From Candidatus Methanoperedens sp. (GTDB lineage Archaea; Halobacteriota; Methanosarcinia; Methanosarcinales; Methanoperedenaceae): a DNA stretch of 17,125 nucleotides. A program made the position numbers and the translations under genes. The stretch spans positions 1 through 17,125 of the forward strand of contig JAPMTY010000051.1 of the NCBI GenBank assembly GCA_026552835.1, read 5' to 3'. Shown piece after piece: positions 6,817 through 12,490 of the stretch. Each line of letters opens with the position of its first letter. Position 1 is the first letter of the stretch. The notes beneath the pieces are model-generated. The model saw nothing but the letters and a program-made list of their open reading frames with translations, did no database searches and had not been told where the DNA came from.

Positions 6817-7947
6817 ATGAACCTCTACTCCATAGATGATACTGTCCACCTCGACGCTTTTAAAATTCCTTCAATCTTTGACGATCGCCTGGCGCTATAT
6901 AAAGAATGGCACGATTTCGTATTTTACGACAGAAAAACCCGCATATTCGGCCTTCTGAATTTCGGGATTCATGGTAACCCCTTTGATGCCAAACGTGGAT
7001 ATGGGAGTGTTCTTTCATTTTTCGTTGACCCAAAGGGGAGAATTTTAACAGAGAGCAGGATTATTCCCTTAGGAAAGCTGCAAATATCAGCATACAACCC
7101 GGATTTTCTCGGTGAAGATGTTGCGGTGACTTACCAGAAGGATAACAGTTTCAAAATAGAAGGTAAGATAGATAAAACCTCCTTCAATCTCAGTCTTGCG
7201 GTTATCCTGCCTCCTGACTCAAGTAAAGAGATCGTTTTTGATGTCCTGGACAAGCAAAAAACAATTAGTATCGGAATGATTCGGGCAGCAGATGAAATGC
7301 GTAAGTTCTGGGAAAATTGGGTGGAATGTCCAAGACTTCTATCCACGGGTGAAGTCACACTGGATGGAACTGTTTTTCCTATTAATACTCGTACTGGATA
7401 CCACGACCATGAAGGCGGTCGATTCGATTGGGGCGCCCCATGGGGATGGGACACCGGGGTCTTACTTTGCGATCCATCGAATGCAAAAGAACCTGTGAGC
7501 GCAAGGTTTCTGTTTTACCGATATGGTCCATCCGACGAATTATCTTATGGCGGTTTTATCGTCGAAAAGAAAAATGGTAAAAAAAAGTATTTTGGAAGTG
7601 ATCAAATTGAGATTACCCGGTCAGGAAGGTTTTCCGGGGAACAGAGCATAATTCCCGGAATTACCCGCCTGATTTATCCGGATTACAATCCATGCATACC
7701 TGAAAAAATAGAATTCTCAGCAGTCGATGGTTCTGACTACTTCAACATTACCTTTACGCCCAGGGCAGTTTGCAGCGTTATCGCTTCAAGCATTGATGGT
7801 ACATCGGATACGGAACTCAATGAAATGTTCTGCACCGCATCCTTCAGCGGAAGCGTGGGAGGCAAAACCTATAAAAAGACCATTCCCTGCTGGTTTGAAT
7901 CTGTCAGACCGCGCGGGAGCGTGAGAAATTTTGACTTTGAAGCTTAA
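6817..7947 (+). CDS. CrtC/AttH-like lipocalin-fold protein (carotenoid 1,2-hydratase superfamily-like)
   Basis: A 376-residue predicted beta-rich protein. The recognisable landmark is GYHDHEGGRFDWG (194-206) followed by PWGWD (208-212). This resembles the GYHDHNWG-type signature of hydroxyneurosporene hydratase (CrtC) and AttH-type two-lipocalin-barrel proteins. The N-terminal half (LYKEWHDFVFYD...FGLLNFGIHGNP) matches the usual first barrel pattern with its hydrophobic-pocket strands. CrtC-type enzymes add water to carotenoid or related polyene double bonds; other members act on terpenoids or fatty acids. No signal peptide is visible. Its place right after a polyprenyl synthase and before an SCP2-like gene suggests an isoprenoid or lipid substrate. 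The family call is from motif recognition only, and a catalytic role is inference. Confidence 0.6.
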   Translation: MNLYSIDDTVHLDAFKIPSIFDDRLALYKEWHDFVFYDRKTRIFGLLNFGIHGNPFDAKRGYGSVLSFFVDPKGRILTESRIIPLGKLQISAYNPDFLGEDVAVTYQKDNSFKIEGKIDKTSFNLSLAVILPPDSSKEIVFDVLDKQKTISIGMIRAADEMRKFWENWVECPRLLSTGEVTLDGTVFPINTRTGYHDHEGGRFDWGAPWGWDTGVLLCDPSNAKEPVSARFLFYRYGPSDELSYGGFIVEKKNGKKKYFGSDQIEITRSGRFSGEQSIIPGITRLIYPDYNPCIPEKIEFSAVDGSDYFNITFTPRAVCSVIASSIDGTSDTELNEMFCTASFSGSVGGKTYKKTIPCWFESVRPRGSVRNFDFEA

Positions 7948-8329
7948 AAAATTCCTGAGCGATTTCGTAGAAATAATGAAAGAAGACTTCCCGCTCCAGC
8001 TTCGCGGAATCGTCAAAGATGCCCGTGGGATTACCTGCCTTCAAACTCTTGATAACGAAAAAGCCGTAATCCAGACACGGAAACGTGAAATCATAATCAC
8101 CAAAGGGGCAGGCAAAAGCGAAATAAACGTCCGTGTCTCACTCTCCAGGGACTGTCTCTTTAAAATTATTGAAGGCAAACAGACTCTTGCAGAAGCGTTT
8201 TACACCAAGGAATTTGATGTCATCGGAGATCCTCAAACAATTCTACTATGTTATGACATGTGGATGAGGATTATATCTATAGCGAGGACTTCCCCGCGAT
8301 TTCACTTCTTGGTTTACAAATTGCGCTAG
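7931..8329 (+). CDS. SCP2-like sterol/lipid-binding domain protein
   Basis: A 132-residue protein whose pattern fits the SCP2 fold: an N-terminal helix (KKFLSDFVEIMKEDFP), central strands with many charged residues, then EGKQTLAEAFYTKEFDVIGDPQTILLCYDMW, equivalent to the SCP2 segment in which a helix leads to a short strand 'v.Gd...a' and a final helix. SCP2 domains bind sterols, fatty acyl-CoA or other lipids in a hydrophobic tunnel and often act as carriers. The TTG start at 7931 overlaps the end of the lipocalin-like gene by 17 nt and is preceded by a GGAGCGTGAG purine run. An ATG at 7977 is a shorter alternative. It is the last gene before the inserted element at 8359. Family assignment is moderate. 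Confidence 0.6.
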   Translation: MTLKLKKFLSDFVEIMKEDFPLQLRGIVKDARGITCLQTLDNEKAVIQTRKREIIITKGAGKSEINVRVSLSRDCLFKIIEGKQTLAEAFYTKEFDVIGDPQTILLCYDMWMRIISIARTSPRFHFLVYKLR

Positions 8330-8350
8330 ATAAAAAAATTCGTCAGACCC

Positions 8351-8358
8351 GGTTAGCC
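8351..8358. repeat. Left copy of 8-bp flanking direct repeat (candidate target-site duplication)
   Basis: GGTTAGCC here is identical to 8934-8941. The two copies lie exactly outside the inverted ends of the 8359-8933 segment, the position expected of a target-site duplication produced by transposition. Confidence 0.7.
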
Positions 8359-8393
8359 GGCTTTACACCTAAACCACATTCTGCACCTAAAGT

Positions 8394-8525
8394 CTATTTT
8401 GAGAACTTAACCGGCTTTTTTGTTTCTGAAGCTCGAAGAATAATCTCATCAAGCATAACGGCGGGAGTTAAGTTGCTGTTGTTCGCTTTCGACACTTCTT
8501 CCCATTTATACAGAAGCTCTTTCAT
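8394..8525 (-). CDS. 43-residue hypothetical protein inside the mobile element
   Basis: A minus-strand ORF starts with ATG at 8525-8523 and stops with TAG at 8396-8394. The start is preceded by AGGAG ending 3 nt before the ATG, a convincing ribosome-binding site. The product begins MKELLYKWEEVSKANNS and ends KKPVKFSK. It is predicted helical and charged, with no transmembrane segment and no recognised family. It lies downstream of the 64-residue membrane protein gene on the same strand and entirely within the candidate element, so it would be cargo. Its tiny size keeps confidence low. Confidence 0.4.
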   Translation of the reverse strand: MKELLYKWEEVSKANNSNLTPAVMLDEIILRASETKKPVKFSK

Positions 8526-8545
8526 TACTCCTGGTGGCAGAGAAC

Positions 8546-8565
8546 CCCCTGTCTAAAGGCAGGGG
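8546..8565. repeat. GC-rich hairpin with TAAA loop inside the mobile element
   Basis: CCCCTGTC (8546-8553) pairs with GGCAGGGG (8558-8565) around TAAA, with one G-U pair. Same length and architecture as the hairpin at 8830-8849, but in the opposite orientation: read from the minus strand the other is CCCCGCCC-TAAA-GGACGGGG. Such hairpins resemble subterminal palindromes of IS200/IS605-type elements, but no tnpA or tnpB is present. Confidence 0.6.
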
Positions 8566-8591
8566 AGTGAGTGTCACACGCTGTTCGTTGC

Positions 8592-8786
8592 TCATGGTTT
8601 TACCTTTTTATTTTTGTATAAATAGGCTAATGCGCTTGTCACCCAAGAAATTATCAATCCAACCCCAATTCCCCGAAGGTACATGCTGCTTATAAGATGT
8701 CCCACTAAAACGAATATCACACTCAGAACTAACTCGAATAATATGAGCGTCGTATCTAACCGTCCCAAAATGCTTTTTCTATCCAT
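8592..8786 (-). CDS. 64-residue membrane protein with two predicted transmembrane segments
   Basis: A minus-strand ORF starts with ATG at 8786-8784, preceded by AAAAGGTGA at suitable spacing, and stops with TGA at 8594-8592. A TATA-like TATTTAAG (minus strand, 8821-8828) lies about 40 nt upstream, predicting a short leader that contains the ribosome-binding site. This supports the ATG over an in-frame GTG at 8819. The product has two hydrophobic stretches, about residues 13-36 (TLILFELVLSVIFVLVGHL) and about 40-58 (GIGVGLIISWVTSALAYLY), and a Lys-rich end (KNKKVKP). It is a small integral membrane protein of unknown family. Carried in the candidate element, it could be an accessory or toxin-like peptide, but nothing in the sequence shows that. 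Confidence 0.55.
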   Translation of the reverse strand: MDRKSILGRLDTTLILFELVLSVIFVLVGHLISSMYLRGIGVGLIISWVTSALAYLYKNKKVKP

Positions 8787-8828
8787 GTTTTTCACCTTTT
8801 TATCATAATGTTCTGCCACTGCTTAAAT

Positions 8829-8850
8829 ACCCCGTCCTTTAGGGCGGGGT
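8829..8850. repeat. GC-rich hairpin upstream of the 64-residue ORF
   Basis: ACCCCGTCC (8829-8837) pairs with GGGCGGGGT (8842-8850) around TTTA, with one T-G wobble. It is followed on the plus strand by a T-rich tract (TTCTTTATTTCC), so it could stop plus-strand transcription. It is the partner of the hairpin at 8546-8565. Confidence 0.65.
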
Positions 8851-8884
8851 TCTTTATTTCCTTTTCAAATTTTGTGCCTTTGAG

Positions 8885-8932
8885 AGCTTTGCACCTAAAG
8901 TCGGTCAAAAACGGTACTTTAGGTGCAAAGCT
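8885..8932. repeat. 17-bp perfect inverted repeat at the right end of the element
   Basis: AGCTTTGCACCTAAAGT (8885-8901) is the exact reverse complement of ACTTTAGGTGCAAAGCT (8916-8932), with a 14-nt spacer. The outer arm is the element's right terminal repeat. The inner arm extends into TGCACCTAAAGTC (8890-8902), which recurs exactly at 8382-8394 near the left end. Four copies of the CACCTAAA core thus mark the two ends. Confidence 0.85.
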
Positions 8933-8933
8933 T

Positions 8934-8941
8934 GGTTAGCC
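8934..8941. repeat. Right copy of 8-bp flanking direct repeat (candidate target-site duplication)
   Basis: GGTTAGCC, identical to 8351-8358, directly follows the right inverted end at 8932/8933. The promoter of the next gene begins only a few bases further on. Confidence 0.7.
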
Positions 8942-8947
8942 AAAAGC

Positions 8948-8957
8948 AATAAATATC
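8948..8957 (+). promoter_or_regulatory. Possible TATA box for the beta-rich protein gene
   Basis: AATAAATATC lies 32-41 nt before the TTG start at 8989, with GGGTG (8979-8983) as a ribosome-binding site between. An alternative ATATAA at 8964-8969 would give a near-leaderless transcript. Both lie outside the right octamer of the inserted element, so insertion left this promoter intact. Confidence 0.35.
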
Positions 8958-8988
8958 ATCAAGATATAATGTATGTCTGGGTGCAATT

Positions 8989-10083
8989 TTGAGTAAAAAT
9001 TTGAGAAAAACTAAGGCTTCAAATCCTGGGAAGGCAACTATAGCTAATTCAAGAGTGGTAGAACCGATAACTAATATTAATATACCCAAAACAGATAAAA
9101 TGTGTGGAAGTTGTCCTCCTCCAGAATCACGTTGTCCCAGCCAAAAGGCCAAGAAAATAACATCCCGTGTGATAATCCCTAATTCAGAGATTGCCTCAAG
9201 CATTGGTGGTCCGGTTACCATCGACCAAATCGAGATTAGTACGATGACAATTCCGAATGTCGAGTTGGATGATTTCAAAGGAGATTTCACATATGAATCG
9301 TGCAAGGCAAAAAACGTCGAAATAGCAATGACGCTTTCCATTAGTTCTTCCTTCTCCGGGACTATTCATACGCCCTGGCCATTGCCAGATTTGCATCCGT
9401 CGGGTACCGTGGATTTTGCTTCTTTTACCGAAACGCATTCTCTGGGCGACATCGACTTCCAGGCCGGCAGCATTTCAATGGAGTCGCCAAAGATGACCAT
9501 GGGTCCTTTTTCAATGACACCTGAGCCAATTCGGAGAACAACCATAGAAGAAGTTACTACAGGGAAGGTCCAGATGAAATGTACGAGTATACCTCTGGAT
9601 AGCCCCTTGTGCAAGGCTCTCGGCGTCTGTCTTCCAATGCTGAATCCCATGTGTCCCAACAATGTAATAACTGAAGAAACGAACATCGAGAGAATGGATT
9701 CGAAGAATATATCAAGCTCGCACATAGTAATGAATGACATAAGCGCATTAAACATCAATATCCCGTCTGTCACTACCAAAGGATTTAAAGCCATTTCAAC
9801 TACTCCGATTGCAATAAACACGTCTAAGAAGACTTATGGGCCTGGGGTAACGCGTACAGGGGATGCGGATAATGCTGATATCAATACCGTCATGACCCTT
9901 AATATTGAAAAAGTAGTAATGAATGTTAAAGGTGGAATGGAAATCAGTAACGTAAAGGGCAAGGTCACAACAGCCTCAGCGATTTCGGATAAACTCAACA
10001 TCGACCTTGTCTTAAAAGGAATCAAAATCAAAGGATTGAATTTGTGTGGCATGAATATTCCTGAGATAGAGGTGGCATTCTAA
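8989..10083 (+). CDS. Beta-rich protein of unknown function with scattered cysteines and internal similarity
   Basis: A 364-residue protein not recognised as any known family. The start is TTG 8989 after GGGTG (8979-8983). The N terminus is basic and there is no evident signal peptide or transmembrane segment. From about residue 58 most of the chain alternates hydrophobic and polar residues (TIDQIEISTMTIPNVEL; NINIPSV; MTLNIEKVVMNVKGG), as in beta-sandwich or beta-solenoid proteins. Nine cysteines include CGSCPPPESRC (39-49) and a trio at C208, C214 and C222. Two segments look like a repeat, IPNVELDDFK (88-97) and IPSVTTKGFK (258-267), each followed later by MTL and a strand (MTLSIS at 114, MTLNIE at 302), with a third IPEIEV at the C terminus. 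Its stop overlaps the next start (TAATG). It lies downstream of a lipid-type cluster, but its role is unknown. Confidence 0.75.
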   Translation: MSKNLRKTKASNPGKATIANSRVVEPITNINIPKTDKMCGSCPPPESRCPSQKAKKITSRVIIPNSEIASSIGGPVTIDQIEISTMTIPNVELDDFKGDFTYESCKAKNVEIAMTLSISSSFSGTIHTPWPLPDLHPSGTVDFASFTETHSLGDIDFQAGSISMESPKMTMGPFSMTPEPIRRTTIEEVTTGKVQMKCTSIPLDSPLCKALGVCLPMLNPMCPNNVITEETNIERMDSKNISSSHIVMNDISALNINIPSVTTKGFKAISTTPIAINTSKKTYGPGVTRTGDADNADINTVMTLNIEKVVMNVKGGMEISNVKGKVTTASAISDKLNIDLVLKGIKIKGLNLCGMNIPEIEVAF

Positions 10084-10358
10084 TGATAAGGCCTCAGAAA
10101 ATCGACAAAAATGCGAACTTGAATGATGAAGAAATTTCAAGAAGAGAAGAGATAGCAAAGGCACTCTGGGAACAAAAAGAACCAGATAAAGCCGATATAA
10201 AAGGCACACTTGAATTAATATATCTTAGCTTTATCACACTTCTCGGAAATAGAGAGCTTGTCGAGGATGATTTGAAAGAAATCAAATCTAAGCTTGACGA
10301 TTGCGCAGATCGAATGATTGAAATAAAAGAGAAATCAAAAAGAAAATCCCGGAAGTAA
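10083..10358 (+). CDS. Small charged coiled-coil protein, function unknown
   Basis: A 91-residue protein whose ATG overlaps the preceding stop by one base (TAATG), so it is almost certainly translated by coupling with the beta-rich protein. About 40 percent of residues are Lys, Glu, Asp or Arg. Two helices are likely: NDEEISRREEIAKALWEQ and, after a hydrophobic stretch (TLELIYLSFITLLGN), a coiled-coil-like VEDDLKEIKSKLDDCADRM. The C terminus is very basic (EKSKRKSRK). There is no signal peptide. The tight coupling suggests a partner or chaperone-like role for the upstream protein (inference). It ends the plus-strand accessory cluster and converges on the Nif3 gene 15 nt away. Confidence 0.7.
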   Translation: MIRPQKIDKNANLNDEEISRREEIAKALWEQKEPDKADIKGTLELIYLSFITLLGNRELVEDDLKEIKSKLDDCADRMIEIKEKSKRKSRK

Positions 10359-10373
10359 CTTCAAGAAATTAAT

Positions 10374-11120
10374 TCACGGGTTCTCAGCATCTGCGGTTCC
10401 TAACATTACCGCAGGTTTATCATCAATATAAACCGACTCGACTGGCAATCTTTCGCATAATCTTTTCATAGCAGGCGCTTCTGTGGCATAATGTGTCGCA
10501 TCAAACAGGCATAGCTCCCCTGCATAACGGAGCGCATCATGGCGCATCTCTCCGGATACAAGCGCATCCGCACCGTGCTCAAGGGCTATTTCGATGTATT
10601 CCCTGCGGAACCCGCTCCCGCCTACGACCATGACCTTTCTAATTTCTTGGTCTCCAGTGTACTGGACATGCGTGTCCAGCTTTTTTGCAATAAATGATGC
10701 AAATTCCGGCGCTGTTGTCCGTTTAATTTCACCAACCCTCCCAAGCGCAAGCGGAACAATGCTGCGCAAGCCCAGAATTTCAGCGAGCACATCGTTCACG
10801 CCGTCTTCTGCTTTGTCATAGTTGGTGTGCATGGTGTAGATGGAAATATCGTTATCAATAGCAATTTTCAAGGTGTCTGATAATCTTTTTGAAATAACGT
10901 TTACAGGGTCGAAAATCAGCGTGTGATGCGTGATGAGGAGGTTTGCCCCGAGACGCGCCGCTTCTTTGAGAACGTGGTCGGTCGGGTCAAGCGCAACTGC
11001 GATTTTCCTGACGTCAGCGGCGCGGTCAAGGACAAGACCGATTCTGCCTTTGTCGAAGTCTTCTGCGAGGGCGGGAGATGCTATTGATTCAAGGAGTGGG
11101 ATGAGTTCGCGGAGATTCAT
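10374..11120 (-). CDS. Nif3/DUF34 family dinuclear metal-binding protein (GTP cyclohydrolase 1 type 2 homolog)
   Basis: A 248-residue protein of the NIF3/YbgI/MJ0927 family, present in nearly all life and of unsettled biochemical role; the GTP cyclohydrolase label is by homology only. Metal-site features are visible: THH in LLITHHTLIFDP, THTNYDKAEDGVNDVLAEILGL in the middle, and DATHYATEAPAMKRL near the C terminus, supplying the last His and Glu. The length matches archaeal relatives. The start was set at MNLRELIPLLESIA (ATG 11120) rather than an in-frame ATG at 11219, because the extra 33 residues (rich in Asn, Ile, Lys) are not family-like and a TATA box lies 26 nt upstream of 11120. No Shine-Dalgarno precedes it, as expected for a leaderless message. 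Confidence 0.88.
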   Translation of the reverse strand: MNLRELIPLLESIASPALAEDFDKGRIGLVLDRAADVRKIAVALDPTDHVLKEAARLGANLLITHHTLIFDPVNVISKRLSDTLKIAIDNDISIYTMHTNYDKAEDGVNDVLAEILGLRSIVPLALGRVGEIKRTTAPEFASFIAKKLDTHVQYTGDQEIRKVMVVGGSGFRREYIEIALEHGADALVSGEMRHDALRYAGELCLFDATHYATEAPAMKRLCERLPVESVYIDDKPAVMLGTADAENP

Positions 11121-11482
11121 GTGTTGTTTGTTGTCGACGGAATTATTTAAGGTTTGGTTTTTTATAAGTATAATCTCTTTTTCATCGATGCGAAAAAAAT
11201 GAGATGTGATTGTAGGCATTGGTTGAGACCGGGTAGGGACATAAACGCAAATTTACTTGTAAGCACCATACAGCACCCCCAAACACTCTAACCACTATTT
11301 TGTTATATGTTCAGTTAGTCCATATTGGTTCAATTGACTAATTCCCCCGTTTTTATTTGAACCATTTTTTTGGCTATGTTAGTTCTTTCTTTTTATATTT
11401 ATATTAATTTTCAGTGCAAATAGTTTTTGGTCTAAACAAAAATCAATTATACCATAACCACCTCTAAGCTATCGTGATTATC
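11121..11482. other. Divergent intergenic region between the Nif3 and cyclophilin genes
   Basis: These 362 bases hold no convincing gene. They contain the Nif3 TATA element (11143-11150), an AT-rich tract TTTTTATATTTATATTAATT (11388-11407) that could be a TATA region for the cyclophilin gene, a second TATA-like ATTATACC (11447-11454), and only weak short palindromes (TTAGTC at 11315 with GACTAA at 11336). The middle portion shows nothing recognisable. Confidence 0.6.
11143..11150 (-). promoter_or_regulatory. TATA box of the Nif3-family gene
   Basis: TTAAATAA on the minus strand is centred about 26 nt from the A of ATG 11120. That spacing is the archaeal TATA-to-transcription-start distance, so the transcript probably starts at or next to the initiation codon. 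The sequence between has no Shine-Dalgarno. Confidence 0.6.
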
Positions 11483-11911
11483 ATGCCAAACAGAACTGCA
11501 GTCATAGAAACAGCTAAAGGAACGATAAAAATTGAACTTAAAGAAGCGGAAGCTCCGATAACAACCCAGAACTTCATCAAACTTACGCAGAAGGGGTTCT
11601 ATGACGGGCTTACTTTCCACAGGGTCATACGCGGTTTTATGATCCAGGGAGGAGACCCTAAGGGAAATGGAACAGGCGGCCCTGGTTATGCAATAAAAGA
11701 TGAATTTCATCCAAAACTAAAACACACAAAAGGAGCATTATCCATGGCCAATTCAGGTCCCAACAGCGGAGGGAGCCAGTTCTTTATCACTGAAGAACCA
11801 CAGCCCCACCTTGACGGAAAACATTCTGTGTTCGGACAGGTAATTGTTGGTCAGGACGTAGTAGAAAAAATCAAACAGGGCGATAAGATGCTCAAAGTTA
11901 CTATCCAGTGA
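11483..11911 (+). CDS. Cyclophilin-type peptidyl-prolyl cis-trans isomerase
   Basis: A 142-residue single-domain cytoplasmic cyclophilin that speeds proline isomerisation in folding proteins. The family core is complete: [16 protein letters not shown] with the catalytic Arg, Phe-Met and Gln; then [17 protein letters not shown]; then [12 protein letters not shown]. In the last motif the Trp that binds cyclosporin in human CypA is His, as in many prokaryotic cyclophilins, suggesting poor cyclosporin binding. There is no signal peptide. ATG 11483 was chosen because the protein then begins at the usual place before the first strand ([15 protein letters not shown]); an in-frame GTG at 11474 would add three residues. 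The AfpA-type gene follows 19 nt after its stop. Confidence 0.93.
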   Translation: MPNRTAVIETAKGTIKIELKEAEAPITTQNFIKLTQKGFYDGLTFHRVIRGFMIQGGDPKGNGTGGPGYAIKDEFHPKLKHTKGALSMANSGPNSGGSQFFITEEPQPHLDGKHSVFGQVIVGQDVVEKIKQGDKMLKVTIQ

Positions 11912-11930
11912 TAGCGAAAAATCGATCATT

Positions 11931-12488
11931 ATGACCCTCAGGATCGCATGGGGAATCACAGGCTGCGGGGATTATCTCAAAGAAAGCCTCGATATAATGA
12001 AAGACCTCGAAAGAGAGCACAATCTGGACGTACGGGTATATCTCTCCGAGGCAGGCGAGATGGTGGTAAAGTGGTACAGGCTCTTCAATGACCTGAAAAC
12101 CAGCTTCCCCAGAACTTATTCTGAGAAGTCGCCCAACATCCCCTTCTTAGTAGGGGACTTGCAGCTTAAAAAATACGATTTCCTTGTTATCACGCCTTCA
12201 ACTTCAAACACCGTTGCGAAAATCGCTGCGGGCATTTCGGATACGCTGCTCACGAATGCAGTAGCGCAGGCAATGAAAGCAAAAGTGCCTGTCTATATTT
12301 TTCCTGCTGACCAGAGAAAGGGCGAAGTAACTACGGATTTACCGGACGGCAGGAAACTTACACTAACTATGCGGGATGTGGATATAGAAGCCGTGGACAA
12401 GCTTAGGAAAATGCCCGGAATAACCGTGCTGGGACACCCCGATGAGATAAGAGAAGTGATTAAAAAGCTCATCGAGAGCAAAAAATAG
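11931..12488 (+). CDS. afpA: Archaeoflavoprotein, AfpA-like (FMN electron carrier)
   Basis: A 185-residue flavoprotein of the archaeal AfpA/MJ0208 group, related to the Dfp/UbiX flavoprotein fold. It opens with IAWGITGCGDYL, the Rossmann-like start of this group. SEAGEMVVKWYRLF and the FMN-contact segment VITPSTSNTVAKIAAGISDTL follow, then a DQRKGEV loop and a C-terminal helix. The Archaeoglobus AfpA relative (AF1518) is a homodimeric FMN protein that takes electrons from ferredoxin, so this protein is likely to act in ferredoxin-linked redox chemistry in the cytoplasm. Assignment to AfpA rather than the sister MJ0208 family is by memory of the family starts and is less certain. No Shine-Dalgarno is evident; it lies 19 nt after the cyclophilin gene and ends 2 nt from the convergent phosphoesterase gene. 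Confidence 0.8.
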   Translation: MTLRIAWGITGCGDYLKESLDIMKDLEREHNLDVRVYLSEAGEMVVKWYRLFNDLKTSFPRTYSEKSPNIPFLVGDLQLKKYDFLVITPSTSNTVAKIAAGISDTLLTNAVAQAMKAKVPVYIFPADQRKGEVTTDLPDGRKLTLTMRDVDIEAVDKLRKMPGITVLGHPDEIREVIKKLIESKK

Positions 12489-12490
12489 GC

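Larger units (their letters stand above)
8359..8933. mobile_element. Candidate 575-bp non-autonomous mobile element with inverted ends and 8-bp target duplication
   Basis: The segment begins GGCTTTACACCTAAA (8359-8373). Read inward from 8932 on the opposite strand it begins AGCTTTGCACCTAAA, a 13/15 match, so the ends are terminal inverted repeats. Both ends abut identical GGTTAGCC octamers. No transposase frame is present; the interior holds only two tiny minus-strand ORFs (64 and 43 aa) and two GC-rich hairpins, so the element would need a transposase in trans. An 8-bp duplication occurs in families such as IS6 and IS1, but the family cannot be named from this. It separates the SCP2-like gene from the beta-rich protein gene, and excising it with one octamer would leave them about 77 nt apart. 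Confidence 0.65.

Noticed and set aside
8260..8556. 98-codon plus-strand ORF after the SCP2-like gene
   Set aside because: It starts inside the SCP2-like gene, crosses the octamer and left end of the element and then the hairpin, and has no ribosome-binding site; a chance frame.
8506..8595. 29-codon minus-strand ORF starting with an ATG that overlaps the stop of the 64-aa ORF (ATGA)
   Set aside because: It runs straight through the hairpin at 8546-8565, its composition looks non-protein-like, and it overlaps the better supported 43-aa ORF. The coupled overlap is noted but is not enough.
8919..9341. 140-codon minus-strand ORF opposite the beta-rich gene
   Set aside because: It is antisense to a gene with coupled downstream partner and good codon pattern; the hydrophobic residues mirror the alternating Ile/Val codons of the true frame.
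11311..11345. Weak inverted repeat TTAGTC/GACTAA in the divergent intergenic region
   Set aside because: Six base pairs in AT-rich sequence is within chance expectation, and no repeat elsewhere in the window supports it.
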